Translations under genes and position numbers: made by a program
The notes under the pieces: generated by a model
What the model was told of the DNA's origin: nothing
The model's database searches: none
What the model saw: the letters and a program-made list of their open reading frames with translations, nothing else
Shown here: positions 45,537-54,798 of the stretch, in pieces
How positions within the stretch are numbered: the stretch's first letter is position 1
Layout: the number at the start of each line of letters is the position of its first letter
DNA from: Paenibacillus polymyxa
Lineage (GTDB): Bacteria > Bacillota > Bacilli > Paenibacillales > Paenibacillaceae
Direction of reading: 5' to 3'
DNA: 64,000 nucleotides
Assembly: GCF_015710975.1 (NCBI RefSeq)
Contig: NZ_CP049783.1
Span: 3,138,001-3,202,000, forward strand

Positions 45537-46508
45537 TTAAGTGGTCGTACGCTCAATGAGACTGTATTCTAGCGAATGAAGCTCCATTTGGCGTCCAATC
45601 AGCTGAGGGGAAAGCATGAAAAAGGCATTTTCCGCCTGAGCCATAATGGGATTTTGAACCGTTGTAATCCCCATGGTGTGCGCCAGCTCCGTGTTATCAA
45701 ACCCAACAATCGCCAGATCTTCCGGTACCCTCAGCAATTGTCTGCGCGCTTCGCAGAGAATGCCCACTGCTACATAATCGTTAGCACACAAGATAGCCTC
45801 TGGAAATTCCTCACGATGCTGTAACAAATTGCGCACGACCTGTTCGCCATCACGAATGTTATAAATAGAAGAATAGTTCCAGTGTGGCAGCACCGGCAGA
45901 TTGTGTTCACTCATGATCTGCTCATAGGCTCGTTGTCTGCTGTGAGTATTGATGCTGCTTGGACGACCAAAAGCATTGGCTATACGTGTATAGCCTTTTT
46001 GTATCAAATGTTTTAATGCTAACATGTATCCTTCATATTGATCCATAGCGACGGAGCGAATATCGGTATGCTCCATTCGTTGCCATGCCACGATCGGTCC
46101 ATATTTGCAATAGGTACTCAAAAAATCAGTGTCATTCACGCAGGAAATGATGACCAGCGCATCGACTCTTTTTCTTTTTAAATCCTCGAAAGCTTGAAGC
46201 TCTTTCTTTTTGTCTTCTCCCGAAGTATAAATAATGGTTTGGAATTCATATTGGCCTGCGATTTCCACAAAGCTGTCCAGAAATGCCAGCACAATTTCAT
46301 TGATAGTTGAAGTGATGATACCAATCTGAAGCGTCTGACCCTTGGATAGAGAGATCGCATTCCGATTAGGAACATAATCTAATTCCTGCATGATTTTTAA
46401 AATTTTAGCTCTGGTTTCGTGACTTACATGGGGGGACTGATTTAACACTCTGGATACCGTAGCTTTGGAAAAGCCCGCCAGTTTTGCAATTTGATCAAGA
46501 TTCGACAT
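45537..46508 (-). CDS. LacI family transcriptional regulator
   Basis: A 323-residue LacI/GalR repressor. The helix-turn-helix is at residues 2-21 (SNLDQIAKLAGFSKATVSRV), and the effector domain holds LCANDYVAVGILCEARR and VGFDNTELAHT. It is a paralogue of the regulator at 18989. The start at 46508 follows GGTGAGGAG. It is divergent from the GH1 gene, and the region between them holds palindromes at 46546-46559 and 46627-46639. It likely represses that gene. Confidence 0.9.
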   Translation of the reverse strand: MSNLDQIAKLAGFSKATVSRVLNQSPHVSHETRAKILKIMQELDYVPNRNAISLSKGQTLQIGIITSTINEIVLAFLDSFVEIAGQYEFQTIIYTSGEDKKKELQAFEDLKRKRVDALVIISCVNDTDFLSTYCKYGPIVAWQRMEHTDIRSVAMDQYEGYMLALKHLIQKGYTRIANAFGRPSSINTHSRQRAYEQIMSEHNLPVLPHWNYSSIYNIRDGEQVVRNLLQHREEFPEAILCANDYVAVGILCEARRQLLRVPEDLAIVGFDNTELAHTMGITTVQNPIMAQAENAFFMLSPQLIGRQMELHSLEYSLIERTTT

Positions 46509-46539
46509 GATGCTTCTCCTCACCTGAGAAAAAAAATAC

Positions 46540-46570
46540 TTGACATGAAACGCGTTACAACAATTAGGAT
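46540..46570 (+). promoter_or_regulatory. putative GH1 promoter with LacI-type operator
   Basis: TTGACA (46540-46545) is followed by TGAAACGCGTTACA (46546-46559), whose AACGCGTT core is palindromic. A weak -10 (TAGGAT, 46565-46570) lies 19 bp after the -35. Confidence 0.5.
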
Positions 46571-46626
46571 GCTTTATGAGGGCATTACGTCTATTTTAAA
46601 GCATCTGTCGATGCATTTCAAAGGAG

Positions 46627-46639
46627 AACGGTTACCGTT
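46627..46639. promoter_or_regulatory. perfect palindrome AACGGTTACCGTT
   Basis: A 13-bp perfect palindrome lies 82 bp before the GH1 start. It is a second candidate site for the divergent LacI-type repressor, though its core differs from the 46549 site. Confidence 0.5.
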
Positions 46640-46696
46640 AGTTATGGATTCGCATTGCAGCACCTGACGGGTTACTGACTAAAGTGAAAACATTAA

Positions 46697-48178
<1,482 letters not shown>

Positions 48179-48192
48179 TTCCATAACGTTTT

Positions 48193-48246
48193 GGCGGGTA
48201 CAGCAGAGAAAATCCTCAGGATGCAATCTGTTGTACCCGCTTTTTG
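48193..48246 (+). terminator. intrinsic terminator after the GH1 gene
   Basis: GCGGGTACAGCAGA pairs with TCTGTTGTACCCGC, followed by TTTTTG. Confidence 0.9.
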
Positions 48247-48293
48247 TATAGACACTCTATTGATTCTTTCAGAGGGCTTCACAAATTTTTCAC

Positions 48294-48323
48294 TTGTAAT
48301 AAGCTGAAATTTTTCTGTATAAT
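48294..48323 (+). promoter_or_regulatory. promoter upstream of the glycine riboswitch
   Basis: TTGTAA (48294-48299), an 18-bp spacer and TATAAT (48318-48323) lie about 30 bp before the first aptamer. Confidence 0.65.
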
Positions 48324-48351
48324 GAATAAAAATTTCATATGTCTGGTTGAT

Positions 48352-48545
48352 GTTTGCGGGAGATGGAATGAAAGTTCCAACCGAAGGGGCAAAACTCTCA
48401 GGTGCTTAGGCTGATTTACAGCAACGAGCAGGGACCGTAAACGGACAGAACTCTGGAGAGACCCTTAATTGGGCGCCGAAGGTGCACCGCAGATCACATC
48501 TGCTTAAACTCTCAGGCAAAAGGACAGAGACGCGAATAACCTGTG
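48352..48545 (+). promoter_or_regulatory. tandem glycine riboswitch
   Basis: Two aptamers follow each other. The first has GCGGGAGA, CCGAAGGGGCAAA, CTCTCAGGTGC and GACAGAACTCTGGAGAG. The second has GCGCCGAAGGTGCA, AAACTCTCAGGCAAAAGGAC and AGAGAC. These are the conserved glycine-box elements. The sequence precedes an AgcS-type glycine/alanine symporter with a terminator between. Confidence 0.94.
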
Positions 48546-48633
48546 ACAGGGATAGCCCTAGGCTTTTTTATAAGCTTTTAGAGGTGAAATCCTGCACAAG
48601 ATGGTTGTATTTTTTCGTGCCTTTAACCTCTCC

Positions 48634-48668
48634 AGGAGTCGAATCAACAGATTTGACTCTTTTTTGTT
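48634..48668 (+). terminator. terminator in the glycine riboswitch expression platform
   Basis: GGAGTCGAATC pairs with GATTTGACTC, followed by T6. It lies about 30 bp before the symporter start, so the riboswitch probably acts by transcription termination. Confidence 0.8.
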
Positions 48669-48696
48669 TTCTACTATGCTGAAGGAGCGGGTTGAA

Positions 48697-50115
48697 ATGA
48701 ATTTGGTACATGTGTTAGAAACGATTGACAGTTGGATGTGGGGAGCGCCGCTTCTAATTCTCGTCATGGGCACTGGGTTGTGGCTAACGATCCGTCTGAA
48801 GATGCTTCAGATTATTCGATTGCCCTTAGCGCTCAAGCTAATTGGTAAAGCGCCGGACGAAGGCAGCGGGGATGTCAGTAGCTTTGGAGCATTGAGTACG
48901 GCACTTGCAGCTACTGTAGGTACGGGAAGTATCGTCGGTGTCGCAACAGCGATCAAACTGGGTGGGCCCGGTTCATTATTCTGGATGCTGGTTGCAGCTT
49001 TTTTCGGGATGGCAACCAAATATGCGGAAGGGCTATTATCCGTTAAATACCGTGTTAAAGACCGGAACGGACAATTTTCGGGTGGACCGATGTATTATAT
49101 TGAAAATGGGCTTGGCCGCCGTTTCAAGCCGCTGGCGATGTTGTTTGCCTTTTCTGGTATTCTTGTAGCACTATTTGGAATCGGTACTTTTCCGCAAGTA
49201 AAGGCTATCGTTTCTTCTACGGAAAGTAGCTTTGGCGTGCCAACAGTAGTTACAGCAATCATTATTTCCGTGTTGACGGCTGTTGTTACGATTGGAGGAC
49301 TCAAAAGTATCGCCAAGGTATCCACAAAGATTGTTCCATTCATGTCGGGGCTCTATATCGTGGTTTGTTTAATCGTACTTATTAAGTTTGCAGGAGAGCT
49401 TCCTCATGCGATCGCACTAGTATTACAAGGGGCTTTCTCGACAACATCTGCGACGGGTGGATTTGCCGGAGCCACGATTATGCTGGCGATGCGAAGCGGA
49501 GTTGCCAGAGGGATCTTTGCAAATGAAGCTGGTTTGGGAAGTGCGCCAATCGCAGCAGCAGCAGCTAAGACGAAATGGCCCGCAGAACAAGGGCTAATAT
49601 CCATGACGGGCGTTTTTATCGATACGATGATTATTTGTAATTTGACAGGATTTACATTGCTGGTTACGGGAATATGGAGTGGAAATGATGATGGAGGTCT
49701 GATGACTCAGCATGCGTTTTCCAGTGCCTTTCCGGCTGGAGCAGAGCTCGTGACGATTAGCCTTATTTTATTTGCGTTCACAACGATACTTGGCTGGAAC
49801 TACTACGGGGAACGCTGTGTTGAATATTTGCTTGGGGTCAAGTGGATTAAACCATACCGTTATCTGTTCATCGTACTGGTTGCCGGAGGCGCGTTCATCA
49901 AGCTCGATGCCATCTGGCTGCTGGCAGATATTTTTAACGCCATGATGGCTTTTCCGAACCTGATTGCACTGCTCGGCTTGTCGGGAATTGTTGTTGCAGA
50001 AACCCGGACTTATATGAATTCTTTGTATCCTAATAAGAACAAGGGTATTCTTGCTGGTGCCAATGTAGGGGCGGCTATCCAAGTAGAAGAAAAGGGACAA
50101 ACGGTAAATTCATAA
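48697..50115 (+). CDS. sodium/alanine/glycine symporter (AgcS family)
   Basis: A 472-residue integral membrane symporter of the AGCS family. The family segments are GTGSIVGVATAIKLGGPGS, GGPMYYIENGLGRRF and NEAGLGSAPIAAAAAKTKWP. About ten to eleven TM helices are seen. ATG 48697 follows GAAGGAGCGGG; a longer frame from 48601 runs through the riboswitch terminator and is not real. Control by the glycine riboswitch points to glycine or alanine as the substrate. Confidence 0.93.
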   Translation: MNLVHVLETIDSWMWGAPLLILVMGTGLWLTIRLKMLQIIRLPLALKLIGKAPDEGSGDVSSFGALSTALAATVGTGSIVGVATAIKLGGPGSLFWMLVAAFFGMATKYAEGLLSVKYRVKDRNGQFSGGPMYYIENGLGRRFKPLAMLFAFSGILVALFGIGTFPQVKAIVSSTESSFGVPTVVTAIIISVLTAVVTIGGLKSIAKVSTKIVPFMSGLYIVVCLIVLIKFAGELPHAIALVLQGAFSTTSATGGFAGATIMLAMRSGVARGIFANEAGLGSAPIAAAAAKTKWPAEQGLISMTGVFIDTMIICNLTGFTLLVTGIWSGNDDGGLMTQHAFSSAFPAGAELVTISLILFAFTTILGWNYYGERCVEYLLGVKWIKPYRYLFIVLVAGGAFIKLDAIWLLADIFNAMMAFPNLIALLGLSGIVVAETRTYMNSLYPNKNKGILAGANVGAAIQVEEKGQTVNS

Positions 50116-50120
50116 ATACT

Positions 50121-50170
50121 AAAAGGGAGTATCCTCAGCCATCACAGGCTTGAGGGTACTCCTTTTTTTT
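50121..50170 (+). terminator. intrinsic terminator after agcS
   Basis: GGGAGTATCCTCAGCC pairs with GGCTTGAGGGTACTCC, followed by T8. Confidence 0.9.
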
Positions 50171-50241
50171 AGGTTATAAGACTGGTGATTACCGACATTT
50201 TATTTATTCTGAATATCTCTTAATCCATAACGTTTACAAAC

Positions 50242-51264
50242 CTAAGAGTTATTACATGGGAGCATAATCGTAATTTGAAAATGCGAATCCGTAATAGTTG
50301 TATTTAAATAACCACCATATTTCTTTATCACTTGCTGGATGTTAAGTAATCCATACCCGTGTTTTTTTGAAGGGGAATTGTATGTTTTGGTTGAGAATGC
50401 TGTATTGAGATAATTACTTTTTGAATTGCGAACATAAATCCATAGGGCAAAATTATCGGTGAAAATTTCCAAATGAATTGAATGCTCTTTCTTTCTAGGA
50501 AGCTGCATTACAGCTTCAATAGCATTATCGAAAACATTACCTAAGACAATACATAGATCATGACTTCCAATACTAATATTTGCCGGGTTAATATGGATTT
50601 GATGGAAGAAAGCTATCCCACTTTTATTAGCGATGCTGAAAGTATGATTTACCAAAGCATCAATAACGAGATGTCCTGTTGTTATATGAAGTTTTGGTGA
50701 GTCTATATTTTTTAGAGTTTGGTTGATGTGATTAACACCCTCTTCCGTCCTCTGTTCTTGTAAACAAGCACGGACAAATATTAACTGTTTTTTGAAATCA
50801 TGAATACTTCGTTTGATATCACTAAGAGATCGAGTTGTTTCTTTATAACGTTTTTCTTGCATCAGCATTTGCTTTTGAAAAAAGCATGAGAGGTTTGACT
50901 TTTCTATCAACTTGTCCGTTAGAAAGACAATAATCACGTTCATTCCAAGAATACTGATGATTGACATTATAAAGAATAAATTATGTTTCATAAAAGAAAA
51001 TAAACCGTAATGTATGAGCAAGTTAAACGATGTTCCTATTAATATTACAAAATAATACACAATCCCTATCTTGTATTTTCTTCCTTTTTTAAAATAATGA
51101 ACTACTAGTACTGTAATAAGTATGAAGTGTAAAGAGGCGAAAAGTAAAAAAAGGTTAACTATTGGATTGGAAAAATCACTTTGCTTTGTTGTGCTAAATA
51201 AAAATAAAGAGTAATTAGAAAACGAGGTGACATTAATGTAAACGCAATGATTCAAAAAACTCAC
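50242..51264 (-). CDS. AgrC-like sensor histidine kinase (GHKL)
   Basis: A 340-residue membrane kinase. The N-terminal 125 residues hold about four TM helices. The cytoplasmic part has the phospho-acceptor His in RSIHDFKKQL, N-box NVFDNAIEAV, and a short GHKL ATPase domain ending KKHGYGLLNIQQVIKKYGG. This is the AgrC/ComD class that senses peptides. GTG 51264 overlaps the regulator's stop; TTG 51255 has better spacing to AGGAAGG and is a possible start. It is paired with the LytTR regulator and divergent from the peptide cluster. Confidence 0.85.
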   Translation of the reverse strand: MSFLNHCVYINVTSFSNYSLFLFSTTKQSDFSNPIVNLFLLFASLHFILITVLVVHYFKKGRKYKIGIVYYFVILIGTSFNLLIHYGLFSFMKHNLFFIMSIISILGMNVIIVFLTDKLIEKSNLSCFFQKQMLMQEKRYKETTRSLSDIKRSIHDFKKQLIFVRACLQEQRTEEGVNHINQTLKNIDSPKLHITTGHLVIDALVNHTFSIANKSGIAFFHQIHINPANISIGSHDLCIVLGNVFDNAIEAVMQLPRKKEHSIHLEIFTDNFALWIYVRNSKSNYLNTAFSTKTYNSPSKKHGYGLLNIQQVIKKYGGYLNTTITDSHFQITIMLPCNNS

Positions 51265-52007
51265 CCTTCCTGAAAACGAGAAATTATAAAACGAGCATAC
51301 GCCTCACGAAGCGATTTAGCGTGAGAACGACCTACAGGGAATTCTTGTTCGTTTGACATAATAACAGAAGTAGCTGAAAACTTACGTATATGAACTAAAT
51401 TCACAATTATTGACCTATGTATAAACACAAACGGATATTTTAATTGTTCATAAACCGCTTTCAACGTTCCGGAAATAAAATAGTTGTGTGAATCCGTTGC
51501 AATACAAAGTTCATTATGGATGTAATTGTTTTCACCTTTTGAGATGGCTATGATTTCAGAGTGTCTCAATACAAGATGCTCAGTTTTATTTTTCACAGAC
51601 AGAAAGTGGGATACTGAAGAACGCATATAATGACATAGTTTATTTATCTTTTCTACAAAGAGTTTATAAGTAAGGGGTTTAAGTAAATATTGAAATGCTT
51701 GTACTTCAAAACTTTCTAGCATGTATTCTGGATAGTTAGTTAGAAATATGATTTGAACTTCTCGGTCAGGAAAAAGGCGAATAAGTTTTGCAGTTTCAAT
51801 TCCCGATAATTCCCTCATTTCAATATCTAACAAGATAATATGAAAGGGGTATCGCTCTTGTGAACTGTAAGATTTGATTAGATCTTCCCCAGATAAAAAG
51901 AATTGTAGATTAAAATCTAAGGATTCACTTACTGACATACACATGAAAAAGTGTTGTAAAATTTTATGCATTGCGGGATCATCGTCACAAACAGCAACTT
52001 GAAACAA
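51261..52007 (-). CDS. AgrA-like LytTR response regulator
   Basis: A 248-residue regulator. The receiver has the acidic triad CDDDP, Asp in HIILLDIEMRELSG, Thr in IIFLTNYPEY and Lys in YLLKPLTY. The C-terminal LytTR DNA-binding domain spans about 145-245 (ENNYIHNELCIATD, VFIHRSIIVNLVHIRKF, FPVGRSHAKSL). TTG 52007 follows GAGGTGG closely; an upstream ATG frame to 52097 has no good site. It is expected to switch on the divergent RiPP cluster. No agrB or agrD is nearby. Confidence 0.87.
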   Translation of the reverse strand: MFQVAVCDDDPAMHKILQHFFMCMSVSESLDFNLQFFLSGEDLIKSYSSQERYPFHIILLDIEMRELSGIETAKLIRLFPDREVQIIFLTNYPEYMLESFEVQAFQYLLKPLTYKLFVEKINKLCHYMRSSVSHFLSVKNKTEHLVLRHSEIIAISKGENNYIHNELCIATDSHNYFISGTLKAVYEQLKYPFVFIHRSIIVNLVHIRKFSATSVIMSNEQEFPVGRSHAKSLREAYARFIISRFQEG

Positions 52008-52395
52008 ATAGACCACCTCAAATATGTTATATAAATCCAGTATATTGTAAAAAAAGTCTATTCGAAGTGATGTTTTACATATGAAAACAATTACCATCAG
52101 GTTATGGAATTTTTGTTAGTAAAAGTTCAAATGCATACTTATACTGTGGAGAGGACGTAGCCCAGGCGAGGGAATGGATACGTTCTTCTTTATTACTTAG
52201 AATAGGTAACAAAAATATTAATCTCACATGAAGCTGACATATTTGGTCGTTGAGATGGACTTTTTTGCATTTCAGGATACAAGCTTATTTTTTCTTTTTG
52301 CCTTATGCTACATTAAAAGCCGAGAAGGAAAAGCTATCTAGTATAGATATTGTCCAGAGAGAATAAAGTATATGAATAAACTATAAAGGTGTAGG
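52008..52395. other. AT-rich divergent intergenic region of the peptide cluster
   Basis: The region between the two-component system and the radical SAM operon is 575 bp long. Apart from the small ORF at 52396 and a possible promoter (TTGTCA 52521-52526, TAATTA 52543-52548) I see no gene. I found no clear pair of LytTR repeats. Confidence 0.5.
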
Positions 52396-52506
52396 ATGGC
52401 TTTTAAATTCAGTCCGGTTTCGGATGATGGACATCTATTCTTGGTGGCTAGTGTGCACTGCGAGAATGCTATTACAACTCAGAATGAGCGTACATCTTAT
52501 TTTTAA
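52396..52506 (+). CDS. possible 36-residue peptide ORF
   Basis: ATG 52396 follows AAAGGTGTAGG, and the frame runs to TAA 52504. The product begins MAFKFSPVSDDGHLFLVAS, has one Cys and ends RTSYF. It lies 77 bp before the first radical SAM gene. It could be a peptide of the system, a leader peptide or chance. There is no family match that I can name. Confidence 0.3.
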   Translation: MAFKFSPVSDDGHLFLVASVHCENAITTQNERTSYF

Positions 52507-52582
52507 AACTTATGTGAATTTTGTCACTAGTTAATCGATTCATAATTACATAGGGACCGCATCCATTCTAAGGAGGGCTAAA

Positions 52583-53911
52583 ATGAAAGCTTCGCAATAT
52601 AACTTTATTTTTAATGACATTATTGAAAATACCGATAAAACGGTACTTTATAATTCTCGAACAGGTGCATTGGCAGTTCTTGAACCGGAGTACTATAAAC
52701 AGTTTTGTGAACATACAAACAATGGATTGGCAATAAATAATGATACTTATCTTAAAAATCTTATCGAATGTGGCTATATCGTAGAAGATAATATGAATGA
52801 AAAAGCATATGTAAAGGTAAACCTCTTAAAAAATCGGTTTGAATCTTCTAATTTAATGCTAACAATTGCCCCTACAATGGCCTGCAATTTTCGATGTGTA
52901 TACTGTTTTGAGAAAGACCAATATCATAACAAAACTATGAGTGAAGAAACAGCTCAAAGTATAGTCAATTTTGTTAAAGCAAATGCTAGTAAACTTGACA
53001 CTCTTAATGTTACATGGTATGGCGGTGAACCCTTGATTGCAATGAAGCAGATAGTTAGGATATCGGAAGATTTTTTGGAAATATGTAAAGAAAACAATAT
53101 ACAATATACGGCCAGTGTCATTACAAACGGCTATCTTTTAAATAAAGAAAAAGTTCAAACGTTAATATCATGTGGAGTAAATGATATTCAAGTCACTGTT
53201 GACGGTCCTAAAGAAGTACATGATCTTAGACGCCCTTTAGTAAGTGGAAGAGGGACATTTGATGTCATAATGAATAACCTCAAGCAAATTAAAGGGATGA
53301 TTAAGATATTTATGAGAATAAATACTGACCAAGACAACTGGTTGAATTTACATGAAATCGTAGGATTCTTAAAGGAAAATTCTTTATTGGAAAATGTAAT
53401 ACCTTATCTAGGATTAGTTACGCCGACGAATGGAAAGTATGAGGGAACTAAGTGCTTGACAGACGAGATGTATTCAAAATTTAATTTAAAATTTATGTCG
53501 GAAAATGATATCCCAATTAGTTATATTTATCCTGCACCTAAAGGTAATTATTGTTCTGCGGACAAATATAATAGTTTCGTTATTGATCCTCTTGGTCATT
53601 TATATAAATGTTGGAGCGATATTGGAATTATTGAGCAGTGTGTTGGAAATATAAATGAAGATACATCAGTGAAATGGAATACTGAGCTTCTTGGTTGTTA
53701 TTTATTATATGATCCTACTGAAGATGAAAAATGTTCAGACTGTAAGTACTTACCTGTGTGTTTAGGAGGATGTCCTCACAATAGAATGGCAGACTTTAAC
53801 ATATGTGAGCAATATCGTTATAATTTGCAGGAGTATATTACCGAGTGCACGAAAGTATTACTGGCTGGACAATTAACGGAAAATAAGAAGGAGGTTTCTG
53901 AATCATGTTAA
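52583..53911 (+). CDS. radical SAM/SPASM peptide maturase (first)
   Basis: A 442-residue enzyme. The radical SAM core binds a 4Fe-4S cluster through C101, C105 and C108 in ACNFRCVYC, with the GGEP motif in WYGGEPL. The C-terminal SPASM region carries clustered Cys (GNYCSADK, LYKCWSD, EKCSDCKYLPVCLGGCP, FNICEQY) for two auxiliary clusters. The N-terminal 90 residues look like a peptide-recognition region. Family members install thioether or other cross-links in ribosomal peptides. The ATG follows AAGGAGGGC. The substrate is probably the 54619 peptide. Confidence 0.85.
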   Translation: MKASQYNFIFNDIIENTDKTVLYNSRTGALAVLEPEYYKQFCEHTNNGLAINNDTYLKNLIECGYIVEDNMNEKAYVKVNLLKNRFESSNLMLTIAPTMACNFRCVYCFEKDQYHNKTMSEETAQSIVNFVKANASKLDTLNVTWYGGEPLIAMKQIVRISEDFLEICKENNIQYTASVITNGYLLNKEKVQTLISCGVNDIQVTVDGPKEVHDLRRPLVSGRGTFDVIMNNLKQIKGMIKIFMRINTDQDNWLNLHEIVGFLKENSLLENVIPYLGLVTPTNGKYEGTKCLTDEMYSKFNLKFMSENDIPISYIYPAPKGNYCSADKYNSFVIDPLGHLYKCWSDIGIIEQCVGNINEDTSVKWNTELLGCYLLYDPTEDEKCSDCKYLPVCLGGCPHNRMADFNICEQYRYNLQEYITECTKVLLAGQLTENKKEVSESC

Positions 53912-54552
53912 TGCTAAAAAAAATGTGTATTGTTTTATGTGGTTTCTTACTTATGGGGATGCCATTAGGTGCTTCAAGTAATGCAGCTTCAAATGATGTT
54001 AAGAATATCAATCTAACGGCTATAAATTGTAATGTCACCGTTACAAAAACTTCAGCAAGTGATTTTAGTTATGAGTATAACAAATCCTTGTATACTGTCA
54101 CTTCTACATTAAGTGGATCTACAATTTACATCACAGTAAAGGGGAAAGGCTCAGCTAACGGCATTTCCGACAGAGTTAATATTTTAATTCCTGATAAAAG
54201 TTATGAAAAAATAACGGTAGAAAGTACAAAGGCTGGAGTTTCACTTCCAGAGCTAAATACTAATCTTGATATCACAGGTGTAGATGGTTCCTCAATGTCA
54301 GTTCGGGTGCCTGTAGGATACTCAAAAGCCATTAGTTATGACAATACAAAAGGTTCAGGTTCCTTAACTTTTAGTAAAGGAGCTTCGGATTACACAGTTA
54401 CAGTTAAGACGACTGCAAGTGCATTAAGTGTTCCTGCGGGATGGCCATTGTTTAGACCAAACTTAACATATAACTATATAAATGGTGCAGGTAAAGCAAA
54501 GATAAATATCACGCTTGAAAACAGTGCATTTTCTATTGCAGCTCAAAAGTGA
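53905..54552 (+). CDS. secreted beta-rich protein (DUF4097-like)
   Basis: A 215-residue protein with a signal peptide (about residues 1-28, basic MLMLKKM then hydrophobic, cleavage near ASSNAAS). The rest is strand-rich, Ser/Thr-rich and repetitive, with alternating short strands such as VTVTKTSASDFSYEY and VNILIPDKSYEKITVES, similar to DUF4097 adhesin-like beta-helices. The start overlaps the end of the radical SAM gene, so it belongs to the cluster. It could be an immunity or surface-binding protein; that is inference. Confidence 0.65.
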   Translation: MLMLKKMCIVLCGFLLMGMPLGASSNAASNDVKNINLTAINCNVTVTKTSASDFSYEYNKSLYTVTSTLSGSTIYITVKGKGSANGISDRVNILIPDKSYEKITVESTKAGVSLPELNTNLDITGVDGSSMSVRVPVGYSKAISYDNTKGSGSLTFSKGASDYTVTVKTTASALSVPAGWPLFRPNLTYNYINGAGKAKINITLENSAFSIAAQK

Positions 54553-54559
54553 TAAGTAG

Positions 54560-54581
54560 CATATAGTTTTTAAACTGTATG
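54560..54581. promoter_or_regulatory. imperfect dyad upstream of the peptide gene
   Basis: CATATAGTT and AACTGTATG form a dyad with one mismatch and a 4-nt centre. One arm read on the - strand contains ACAGTTTAA, close to an AgrA-type LytTR half-site. It lies 38 bp before the 54619 start. Confidence 0.35.
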
Positions 54582-54618
54582 TTATTTATATAAATTAAAT
54601 TTTAAGGAGGGAAAAACC

Positions 54619-54714
54619 ATGGACGTATTGGTAAAAAGTGCTGTACAAGTAAGTGCACATTGTCCTTTCCACGGTTCAAGTGGCTGTACTCTTTCTTGTT
54701 CCTACAAGATGTAG
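54619..54714 (+). CDS. candidate RiPP precursor peptide A (31 residues)
   Basis: ATG 54619 is preceded by AAGGAGGG at ideal spacing, and the frame ends at TAG 54712. The peptide has a hydrophobic/acidic N-terminus (MDVLVKSAVQVSA) followed by a small-residue core with Cys15, Cys23 and Cys27 (HCPFHGSSGCTLSCS). It is far too short for an enzyme, lies between maturase and exporter genes, and is followed by a perfect hairpin. This is the usual layout of a sactipeptide or ranthipeptide-like precursor. Cleavage site and cross-links are unknown. Confidence 0.7.
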   Translation: MDVLVKSAVQVSAHCPFHGSSGCTLSCSYKM

Positions 54715-54733
54715 CATAAGAGAAGTAACATTA

Positions 54734-54767
54734 CTTAGCGAGATGCTGTTTTTAGCATCTCGCTAAG
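54734..54767 (+). terminator. perfect hairpin after precursor peptide A (attenuator)
   Basis: CTTAGCGAGATGCT (54734-54747) pairs perfectly with AGCATCTCGCTAAG (54754-54767) over a GTTTTT loop. The T run after it is poor, so partial read-through to the exporter is likely. Such hairpins commonly set a high precursor-to-enzyme ratio. Confidence 0.75.
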
Positions 54768-54798
54768 ATTTACCTAATATGAAACATAGGTGATGAAT

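Noticed and set aside
46546..46559. TGAAACGCGTTACA as a CcpA cre site
   Set aside because: The centre is CGCG instead of GCGC, so it fits another LacI-type operator better than cre.
48601..48696. N-terminal extension of the AgcS symporter
   Set aside because: It passes through the riboswitch terminator; the family start and ribosome site fit ATG 48697.
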